Shown in pieces: positions 15,023 to 20,847 of a stretch of 20,847 nucleotides of DNA. Origin of the DNA: an uncultured Campylobacter sp. (GTDB lineage Bacteria > Campylobacterota > Campylobacteria > Campylobacterales > Campylobacteraceae). Position numbers and translations under genes: made by a program. The first letter of the stretch is position 1; every line of letters starts with the position of its first letter. The stretch is from assembly GCF_938018035.1 (NCBI RefSeq), contig NZ_CALIJF010000196.1, positions 1 through 20,847 on the forward strand, given 5' to 3'. The notes beneath the pieces are model-generated. The model had not been told where the DNA came from. It worked only from the letters and a program-made list of their open reading frames with translations, and searched no databases.

Positions 15023-16717
15023 CTAAGACTCCTGCTCAAAAATCATATTATAAAGCGCGCCGCCTGCGGGCACCATCGGCCAGACATTTTCGAAGCGATC
15101 GATCTTAGCCTCGATGACGCTTACCTTTTTGCTCGCAAGAGCCTGCTTCAGCGCATCTTCGAATTCCGCTTTGGTGCTAACGCTAAAGCCCACGCCGCCG
15201 AAGCCCCCCGCAATTTTTACGAAATCAGGCTGCGAGCTAAGATCGGTCGATGAGAAACGCTGCCCGTAAAACAGGCTCTGCCACTGCCGCACCATGCCTA
15301 AGAAATTGTTGTTTAATACGATATTTACGACGTTTAGACCGCTCGCGCTCGCCGTCATCAGCTCTTGGATATTCATCAAAATAGAGCCGTCGCCGCTAAA
15401 ATTTATAACCGGTCTATCTCCCGCATAAGCCTTCGCGCCCAATGCCGCAGGAAGGCCGTAGCCCATCGTGCCCTGCCCTCCGCTACTTAGCAGAGTGCGC
15501 GGCTTGCAAAACGGATAAAACTGCGCGACCCACATCTGATGCTGCCCCACGTCCGTAGCGATGATAGCGTCCTCGCCCGCGATTTTTGCGGTGCTTTGGA
15601 TAACCCACTGCGGCTTTAAAATTTCATCGCTGTCGTTAAATTTAAGCGGGTGAATTTCATCGTATTTGCGGATGAGCTCGCGCCACTGCTCGAAATTTGC
15701 AGCGCTGACCTCGCTTTTGATGCGCGGCAGCATCTCCTCTAGCACCGATTTCACGTCGCCCACGATCGGATAATCCGCGTTTATGATCTTTGAAATCGAG
15801 CTAGGATCGATATCGACGTGGATGATTTTTGCGTTTTTGCCGAATTCGCTAAGCTTACCCGTGACGCGATCGTCAAATCTCGCGCCCAAGCAGATTATCA
15901 GATCCGACTCGCTAAGCGCCATATTTGCGGCATAGCTGCCGTGCATTCCTACCATGCCGAGGCAGTTTTTATCGTCACTTCGCACGGCTCCTAGCGCCAT
16001 AAGGGTTTGCACGACCGGGATCTGCGCAAACTCGCTAAGCTCGCGAACCAGCTCGCTAGCACCCGCGCTGATGACGCCGCCTCCGATGTAGAGGATAGGC
16101 TTTTTGCAGCTTGCGATTAACTCGACGGCTTTTTTGATCTGTTTAGAATTTCCCTTATAATTCGGCTTGTAAGTTTGCATCTTGATTTCGCTAGGATATT
16201 CAAAAATGCCAAGCTTCGCCGTTACGTCTTTGGGAATATCAACGTGCACGGGTCCAGGTCTGCCGCTGCGAGCGATATAAAAGGCCTCTTTTAAAATTCT
16301 AGGCAGCTCTTCTATCGTTTTAACTAGATAGTTGTGCTTGACGCAGGGGCGCGAAATTCCGATCGCATCTATCTCTTGAAAGGCGTCGGTACCGATGAGC
16401 GAGGTCGCTACCTGGCCGCTGATAAGCACGATCGGGATGCTGTCGCTATACGCCGTAGCAAGCCCCGTAAGCGCGTTCGTAAATCCAGGACCGCTCGTGA
16501 CGACAGCCACGCCGACCTTGCCGCTAGCGCGCGCGTATCCGTCCGCAGCCATCGCCGCGGCCTGCTCGTGGCGCACCAAAATGTGTCTGAAGTATTTTTG
16601 TTTATAAATTGCATCATATATATTAAGCGCCGCGCCGCCCGGGTAGCCGAAAACAACCTCGACCCCCTCCTGCCGCAACGCCTCCACGATCATCTGCGAT
16701 CCGCTAATTTCTTTCAT
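15023..16717 (-). CDS. ilvB: acetolactate synthase large (catalytic) subunit
   Basis: 564 residues, the usual length for IlvB/IlvI (called ilvI in C. jejuni). This thiamine diphosphate enzyme condenses two pyruvates to acetolactate, or pyruvate with 2-oxobutyrate, at the first shared step of valine, leucine and isoleucine synthesis. Visible features: FGYPGGAAL (23-31), the cofactor-activating glutamate E51 in RHEQAAAMAADGYARA, a central FAD-type domain with LGARFDDRVTGK, and the C-terminal thiamine motif GDGSILMN...NN. The ATG is preceded by AGGATGG, and TATAAT lies on the minus strand at 16751-16756. It heads the ilvB-ilvH-lpxD operon. Confidence 0.97.
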   Translation of the reverse strand: MKEISGSQMIVEALRQEGVEVVFGYPGGAALNIYDAIYKQKYFRHILVRHEQAAAMAADGYARASGKVGVAVVTSGPGFTNALTGLATAYSDSIPIVLISGQVATSLIGTDAFQEIDAIGISRPCVKHNYLVKTIEELPRILKEAFYIARSGRPGPVHVDIPKDVTAKLGIFEYPSEIKMQTYKPNYKGNSKQIKKAVELIASCKKPILYIGGGVISAGASELVRELSEFAQIPVVQTLMALGAVRSDDKNCLGMVGMHGSYAANMALSESDLIICLGARFDDRVTGKLSEFGKNAKIIHVDIDPSSISKIINADYPIVGDVKSVLEEMLPRIKSEVSAANFEQWRELIRKYDEIHPLKFNDSDEILKPQWVIQSTAKIAGEDAIIATDVGQHQMWVAQFYPFCKPRTLLSSGGQGTMGYGLPAALGAKAYAGDRPVINFSGDGSILMNIQELMTASASGLNVVNIVLNNNFLGMVRQWQSLFYGQRFSSTDLSSQPDFVKIAGGFGGVGFSVSTKAEFEDALKQALASKKVSVIEAKIDRFENVWPMVPAGGALYNMIFEQES

Positions 16718-16750
16718 ACGCCCATCCTGTTTCGTTGGAATAATTTTGTG

Positions 16751-16756
16751 ATTATA
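16751..16756 (-). promoter_or_regulatory. -10 element for the ilvB-ilvH-lpxD operon
   Basis: Minus-strand TATAAT, 34 bases before the ilvB ATG, within an AT-rich tract. No leader peptide rich in branched-chain residues is visible between it and ilvB. Confidence 0.5.
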
Positions 16757-16874
16757 TTATTTTGTAAATTAAATTTCACGAATTTTAGGCGGTAGATCGG
16801 GTCGAATTTCAAATTTAATAGCGGTGCAGACAGGGCAAAATTTCAGAATTTAGCGAGAGTAGAAAAGGCAAATT

Positions 16875-16918
16875 TAAAATTTAGCCATAAATTTAAAACG
16901 GACGGGATATTCGGATTT
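16875..16918 (+). repeat. copy 1 of a degenerate intergenic direct repeat
   Basis: Begins TAAAATTTAGCCATAAATTT and continues with CGGACGGGATATTCG. It is similar to 17094-17136, offset by 219 bases, with roughly four of five bases the same. Confidence 0.45.
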
Positions 16919-17093
16919 AAAATTTTAAAGTGCGGATTTGTTTCGACCAAACGCGGCGTATAAGTTTTAACGTAAAATTTTAGCTTGAAATTTTGCCATG
17001 CGAGGCTCGATTAAATTTACAAAATTTTTTGAAATTTTATCGTAGCGTGGAGCGACGCCAGCGTAAATTTTAAATTCTACACTACCAAAATTT

Positions 17094-17136
17094 TAAAATT
17101 TAGCCGTAAATTTAGGGCGGGCGGAATCTCGATTAT
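17094..17136 (+). repeat. copy 2 of a degenerate intergenic direct repeat
   Basis: Begins TAAAATTTAGCCGTAAATTT and continues with CGGGCGGAATCTCG. Its GC-rich half forms the left arm of the hairpin at 17117-17158; copy 1 has no matching right arm. Confidence 0.45.
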
Positions 17137-17158
17137 AAAATTCTAAAATTCCGCCCGC
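17117..17158. terminator. 11-base-pair hairpin downstream of the HhH protein gene
   Basis: GCGGGCGGAAT (17117-17127) pairs perfectly with ATTCCGCCCGC (17148-17158) around a 20-base AT-rich loop. It starts 14 bases past the end of the minus-strand HhH gene. No T-run follows on the minus strand, so it may be a transcript-end stabiliser or a weak terminator. Confidence 0.45.
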
Positions 17159-17171
17159 ATAAAATTAAATT

Positions 17172-17927
17172 TTAAAATCCTCTATCTACCTGCACGCCTA
17201 CGCCTACACTAGCGCAGTTGCCGCTTTGCGGATCGCAGTCGCCGAAGCTTGTGACGCTACTGGATCTTTTCGAGCGGATCGTTCCCATATGCATAGGCAC
17301 CGGCATGTTACGGCGCGAGCTTCCGCCAATCTCGCTATCGCTCATACTGCCAGAACTTCTCCTGCGAGAATAATCATCACGCGGAGGTGGCGGTGGCGGA
17401 GGAGGTGGTTTTATACCTCCCGGAGGTGGTGGCATACCGCCAGGAGGCGGAGGAGGTGGCGGCATCATACCACCAGGAGGTGGGGGTGGCGGAGGAGGCG
17501 GCATGCCGCCGCGTCTATCATATCCTCGTGGAGGTGGAGGCGGAAAAGTACCGGTTTCGGTAATAGTGATGCCGTTTCCGTAATTTTCCACGCGTCTATA
17601 AGTGGAGCCTCCGTAAACCGTGCGGGTGCGGGTCTTTTCGACCACGACTATGTCGCGATCAGGCTGCACCGGCTGCTGCACGTTAGCTCTAGGCGATATT
17701 TCAAAGCTCTTCTGCAGTTTAGCAGTATCGTAACTTGCAAAGCCGTTGATACCCTTTAGCTCATCTGCACTTGAAATTTCGCGTTTTTGGCGGTATTGCA
17801 TAAGCATATCCGCCCTACCCGCATCAAGCCCGCCGATCGTCATCAGCTCGTAGCGACTAGCTTCGTTTATGTTGATTTTCGCCGCGGCGAGGCTCACTAA
17901 AAGAGCCAAAATCACTAAATTTTTCAT
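17172..17927 (-). CDS. secreted ComEA-like helix-hairpin-helix protein with polyproline tail
   Basis: 251 residues from ATG 17925-17927, preceded by AAGGAG at ideal spacing. A further upstream in-frame GTG is less likely because it would bury the signal peptide. Signal peptide MKNLVILALLVSLAAA, likely cut after A16. A helix-hairpin-helix DNA-binding domain spans 17-77 (KININEASRYELMTIGGLDAGRADMLM region, then ELKGINGFASYDTAKL), as in ComEA and the C. jejuni periplasmic DNA-binding protein Cj0011c. After a basic, Tyr/Thr-rich stretch, residues 129-182 are runs of 5, 9, 7, 4 and 9 prolines split by GG(M) units. The tail is Arg/Ser-rich with one cysteine pair (DCDPQSGNC). ComEA proteins bind incoming DNA in the periplasm during transformation. 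The proline arm is not part of that family's usual layout. Confidence 0.85.
   Translation of the reverse strand: MKNLVILALLVSLAAAKININEASRYELMTIGGLDAGRADMLMQYRQKREISSADELKGINGFASYDTAKLQKSFEISPRANVQQPVQPDRDIVVVEKTRTRTVYGGSTYRRVENYGNGITITETGTFPPPPPRGYDRRGGMPPPPPPPPPGGMMPPPPPPPGGMPPPPGGIKPPPPPPPPPRDDYSRRRSSGSMSDSEIGGSSRRNMPVPMHMGTIRSKRSSSVTSFGDCDPQSGNCASVGVGVQVDRGF
17382..17543 (-). repeat. proline-codon microsatellite-like tract
   Basis: Codes residues 129-182 of the HhH protein as CCN runs separated by GG(M) units. The plus strand is an almost unbroken series of GGAGGTGG/GGCGGTGG triplet repeats. Such a tract is likely to vary in length between strains. Confidence 0.8.
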
Positions 17928-17954
17928 GTGCGCTCCTTTGTTGGAAGTTACCAA

Positions 17955-17960
17955 ATTCTA
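17955..17960 (-). promoter_or_regulatory. -10 element for the HhH protein gene
   Basis: Minus-strand TAGAAT in GTTTAGAATTTGG, 27 bases before the ATG at 17927. Confidence 0.4.
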
Positions 17961-17992
17961 AACCCTCACGATAAATCTTTGATTAACACGCA

Positions 17993-18011
17993 AGCAAAAT
18001 TTTGCTACAAT
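17993..18011 (+). promoter_or_regulatory. pta-ackA promoter with overlapping palindrome
   Basis: TACAAT (18006-18011) with TTTGC upstream makes an extended -10, 28 bases before the pta ATG. The perfect 14-base palindrome AGCAAAATTTTGCT (17993-18006) abuts and overlaps it by one base, a position suited to an operator, although AT-rich palindromes are common here. Confidence 0.45.
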
Positions 18012-18039
18012 TGCCTATCTTATTTCAAAGGATCAACCG

Positions 18040-19638
18040 ATGAACGGAATTTTGCTCCTATGCGACGAACCCGCCGCCTACCAATCCGAGCTAAAAAAAC
18101 TAGATAAAATTTTATCCATGAGCTTTCACAACGTTTTGCAACTTTGCATCGCTGGCGACAATGCCCTTTTTAGCAGAAGCGAGCTTGAAAAAGCGCTCGC
18201 AAACGGGCAGGATGAGCGCGTGCGAAAGGCGGCGATAGAGCGCTTTGCGCAGATTTTAGAGCAGTGTAATTTTGTGCTGGTTCGCGGCGCGGCGGGAGCC
18301 GATATGCGCGAGCTAAATTTACAAATCGCCAAGGATCTAAATATCCCCGTTTGCAGATTTTATCCTAACGAAATTGCCGCGCGCATCGGCGAGCGCGCAA
18401 TCGCTGCGGCCAAAGCGGTAAGCTTTGCCAGCATATATGAGGATAAAATTTCATTTTCCGCGCTAAGACCTGCACAAGAGGGTGTAAATTCTAAAAAATT
18501 GGAGCTTTGCGGCAAAAATTCTGCCTGCGAAAAGGGCGCAAAATTTCACGACGAAAATTCCGCTTGCCAAAGCGGCGCGATAGAGCTTGATAAAGTCGTT
18601 GCCGACAAAAGCTACTTCACTGACGCCGCAAACTCCACGCGCTGTGAAATTCTAACCCCGTTGAAATTTGAAAGCAAGCTCTACGCCAAGGCTCGCGCGA
18701 ACGTTAAAACCGTCGTACTGCCCGAAAGCGACGATGAGAGAATTCTGCGCGCAGCTGCAATTATAAAGCAAAGCGGTGCGGCAAATTTGATCCTTTTAGG
18801 GCGGCAAGACGAAGTGCAAAAAAACGCGAGCGAGCTGGGGCTCAATCTAAGCGGCGTTAAAATTTTAGATCCGCAGACGGATGCGAGCTTAGAAAAATTT
18901 GCGCGCGATCTTTATGAGCTTCGCAAGGCAAAGGGTATGAGCGAGGCGCAGGCGCGCGATTTAGTGCGCGATCGCACCTACTTCGGCACGATGCTCGTGT
19001 ATGAAGGGCTAGCCGATGCGATGGTAAGCGGGGCGAGCACGACTACTGCGGAGACGATCCGCCCCGCGCTTCAGATCATCAAGACCAAGCCGGGCATCGC
19101 GAGCGTTAGCGGCGCGTTTATAATGTGCCTGGATACGCAGGCTCTGCTTTTTGCCGACTGCGCCGTAGCGCCTAGCCCTAGCGCGGAGTATCTGGCGGGT
19201 ATCGCGATCTCAAGCGCCGCGACCGCAAAGGCGTTCGGGCTTGAGCCGCGCGTGGCGATGCTGAGCTACTCCAGCGGCGACAGCGGCAGCGGCGATAGCG
19301 TGGAATTCATAAAAACTGCGACGCAAAAAGCGCGCGAAAAGGCGCCGGCGCTCACAATCGACGGACCGCTGCAATTCGACGCCGCAGTCGATGCTGCAGT
19401 CGCTAAGAAAAAGATGCCGGGCTCCGCAGTCGCAGGGCATGCGAACGTATTTATCTTCCCCGATCTTAACTGCGGAAATATCTGTTATAAGGCCGTTCAG
19501 CGCACCGCAGGCGCTGTGGCGATCGGACCGATTCTGCAGGGCTTAAAAAAGCCGGTAAACGATCTAAGCCGCGGCTGCAAGGTCGCCGATATCGTAAACA
19601 CGATACTTATCAGCGCCATTCAAGCGGGAGAGAATTAA
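18040..19638 (+). CDS. pta: phosphate acetyltransferase
   Basis: 532 residues; AAAGGAT precedes the ATG. The C-terminal catalytic PTA_PTB domain (about 210-530) is complete: KTVVLPESDDERILRAA (223-239), RDRTYFGTMLVYEGLADAMVSGA, TTTAETIRPALQIIK, SYSSGDSGSGDSV and FPDLNCGNICYKAVQR. It converts acetyl-CoA and phosphate to acetyl phosphate and CoA. The N-terminal part (1-140) resembles the reduced regulatory domain of long (type II) Pta enzymes, but it has no P-loop and the E. coli-type DRTGG segment appears absent, so the protein is about 180 residues shorter than the E. coli enzyme. A linker (140-205) contains a twofold NSAC..GA repeat. The stop codon overlaps the ackA start by one base (TAATG). 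Confidence 0.95.
   Translation: MNGILLLCDEPAAYQSELKKLDKILSMSFHNVLQLCIAGDNALFSRSELEKALANGQDERVRKAAIERFAQILEQCNFVLVRGAAGADMRELNLQIAKDLNIPVCRFYPNEIAARIGERAIAAAKAVSFASIYEDKISFSALRPAQEGVNSKKLELCGKNSACEKGAKFHDENSACQSGAIELDKVVADKSYFTDAANSTRCEILTPLKFESKLYAKARANVKTVVLPESDDERILRAAAIIKQSGAANLILLGRQDEVQKNASELGLNLSGVKILDPQTDASLEKFARDLYELRKAKGMSEAQARDLVRDRTYFGTMLVYEGLADAMVSGASTTTAETIRPALQIIKTKPGIASVSGAFIMCLDTQALLFADCAVAPSPSAEYLAGIAISSAATAKAFGLEPRVAMLSYSSGDSGSGDSVEFIKTATQKAREKAPALTIDGPLQFDAAVDAAVAKKKMPGSAVAGHANVFIFPDLNCGNICYKAVQRTAGAVAIGPILQGLKKPVNDLSRGCKVADIVNTILISAIQAGEN
18517..18579 (+). repeat. short internal duplication in the Pta linker
   Basis: Codons 160-167 (NSACEKGA) and 173-180 (NSACQSGA) are near copies separated by five codons; at DNA level AATTC(T/C)GC(C/T)TG is shared. 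It lies between the N-terminal and catalytic domains. Confidence 0.5.
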
Positions 19639-20847
19639 TGGATATCCTAGTCATAAATTCCGGTTCGAGCTCGGTTAAATTTAAATTCCACGATATGCTA
19701 AATCACGCCTGCATCGCAAGCGGGCTCATCGAGGAGATCGGCTCGACGCACGCAAGCGGAAGCATCAATTGCGCCAACGGACGAAGCATAAAAGTTGAAA
19801 ACGAGCAAATTCCAAATCACGAAACCGCGATCGCAATCGCGATTGATCTTTTAAAACAAAGCGGAGTAATCAAAGATCTAACTCAAGTAGGCGGTATCGG
19901 ACACCGCATCGTTCAGGGTGCGGATTATTTCGACGCTCCCGCACTCATAGATGATGACGTAATGGCTAAAATCGCCGAGCTTGCGCCGCTTGCACCGCTA
20001 CACAATCCCGCAAATTTAGCAGGCATCAAATCCTGCCTAAAGATCGCTCCTAAAATTCCAAACGTCGCGGTTTTCGATACGATCTTTCATCAAAGCATCC
20101 CGCCTTATGCGTATATGTACGCGCTGCCGTATGAATTCTACGAAAAATATAAGGTTCGCCGCTACGGCGCGCACGGCACGTCGCATTGGTTCGTCTCGAC
20201 AATGGGAGCGAAATTTTTGCGTAAAAAATACGAAAACTTCAACGCCATTACGCTACATCTTGGCAACGGCTCGAGCGTGAGCGCCATAGAAAACGGCAAA
20301 TGCATCGACACCTCAATGGGGCTAACGCCGCTTGAAGGCATCATCATGGGCACCAGATGCGGCTCGATCGATCCCGCGATCATCCCATATATCGAGCGCG
20401 TCGCGGGCTACAACGCGCAGGATATGGACGTTATAATGAACAAAAAAAGCGGACTTTTGGGCATCTGCGGTGCAAGCGATCTGCGAAAGGTTTACGAAAA
20501 GATGGAGGGTGGCGAGCCACGCGCGAAACTCGCGTTTGAGATGCTCGTGTACAGCGTCGTTAAGATGATCGGGGCGTATTATGCCGTGCTCGGGCGAGTG
20601 GACGCTTTGATCTTTACCGGCGGTATCGGCGAGAATGCACCGCATTTTAGACAAAATGTCTGCGAGAAGCTCGCTCATATCGGCATCGAAATCGATGCGA
20701 CAAAAAACGCCAAAAATACCGGCTCGATTAGAAATTTAAGCGCGGCGGATAGTAAAATCAAAACGCTCGTAATCCCTACCAACGAGGAACTTGCGATCGC
20801 TGAAGCTACGGTCGATACGATCAACAAAAACTCCGCGCAGATCGACT
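19638..20847 (+). CDS. ackA: acetate kinase, 3' end cut by the window
   Basis: 403 codons are open from ATG 19638 to the window end with no stop. Acetate kinases are about 400 residues, so only the last few residues or just the stop are missing. It transfers phosphate between acetyl phosphate and ADP, making ATP and acetate, and with Pta forms the reversible acetate pathway in the cytoplasm. Family landmarks are in place: N7 in LVINSGSSSVKF, GHRIVQG with R90, VFDTIFH with D147, RRYGAHGTSH with H179, LHLGNGSSVSA, GTRCGSIDP, FTGGIGENAP and a final TNEELAIA with the conserved late Glu. It starts within the pta stop codon (TAATG), so the two are translationally coupled. Confidence 0.96.
   Translation, partial: MDILVINSGSSSVKFKFHDMLNHACIASGLIEEIGSTHASGSINCANGRSIKVENEQIPNHETAIAIAIDLLKQSGVIKDLTQVGGIGHRIVQGADYFDAPALIDDDVMAKIAELAPLAPLHNPANLAGIKSCLKIAPKIPNVAVFDTIFHQSIPPYAYMYALPYEFYEKYKVRRYGAHGTSHWFVSTMGAKFLRKKYENFNAITLHLGNGSSVSAIENGKCIDTSMGLTPLEGIIMGTRCGSIDPAIIPYIERVAGYNAQDMDVIMNKKSGLLGICGASDLRKVYEKMEGGEPRAKLAFEMLVYSVVKMIGAYYAVLGRVDALIFTGGIGENAPHFRQNVCEKLAHIGIEIDATKNAKNTGSIRNLSAADSKIKTLVIPTNEELAIAEATVDTINKNSAQID

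Larger units (their letters stand above)
16718..17171. other. AT-rich 450-base intergenic region with a degenerate duplication
   Basis: No gene is supportable. The ilvB promoter lies at the left end. Two similar segments about 219 bases apart, a GC-stem hairpin (17117-17158) and many AAATTT words fill the rest. Confidence 0.6.

Noticed and set aside
15022..15039. TTG start giving ilvH six extra residues
   Set aside because: It lies inside ilvB, and MNSIRRVISV from ATG 15021 is the family start.
13569..16717. ilvB-ilvH-lpxD as a novel mixed-pathway operon
   Set aside because: The same order is, to my knowledge, present in C. jejuni, so it is ordinary for the genus.
17226..17759. 177-residue plus-strand ORF antisense to the polyproline gene
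   Set aside because: Its Trp/Arg runs are simply the complement of proline codons.
17928..17954. GTG start adding nine residues to the HhH protein
   Set aside because: It would put polar residues before the signal peptide, and AAGGAG is placed for the ATG at 17927.

Overview
The window looks like chromosomal DNA of a Campylobacter from the higher-GC, mostly oral group (C. gracilis, C. rectus, C. showae or a relative). I base this on gene content (biotin-type PycB next to PckA; an acetolactate synthase/LpxD operon; Pta-AckA; a SapC-family protein; DctQM TRAP permeases) and on intergenic DNA packed with AAATTT/AAAATTTT words inside a GC-richer coding background. The genus is an inference and I do not assign a species. 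I see no rRNA, tRNA, CRISPR array, insertion sequence or phage gene.

Layout. Bases 1-399 are AT-rich and hold no convincing gene. A minus-strand SapC-family gene (400-1086) diverges from a CysQ-type phosphatase gene (1236-2009, GTG start), followed by a type IV pilin-like prepilin (2073-2456) whose terminator hairpin lies inside the 3' end of a convergent DsbI/DsbB-family gene (2458-3087). Plus-strand genes then run dctQ, dctM, pycB, a strong terminator, pckA and a CAP-domain lipoprotein gene that overlaps the end of pckA. This stretch forms a carbon-metabolism block: possible C4-dicarboxylate uptake, pyruvate to oxaloacetate (with an unlinked PycA), then oxaloacetate to PEP. A decayed LRR-like gene follows (10232-11361).

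From 11833 to 17927 everything is on the minus strand: an unrecognised 184-residue protein, a peptidase E-like S51 protein, and an ilvB-ilvH-lpxD operon read toward lower coordinates, which combines branched-chain amino acid synthesis with lipid A acylation. After an AT-rich 450-base gap comes a secreted ComEA-like helix-hairpin-helix protein with a very long polyproline tail. This gene diverges from pta-ackA (18040 to the window end), the acetyl-CoA/acetate/ATP pathway. ackA is open to the last base and lacks its stop codon.

Most of the window is housekeeping. The items most worth a second look are a DsbI homologue that has lost its first redox CXXC, the polyproline HhH protein, a 29-codon ORF that bridges dctQ and dctM with an ATGA overlap, a pseudogene with at least four lesions, a CAP protein that appears anchored at both ends, and the strong excess of AAATTT (an RAATTY site).
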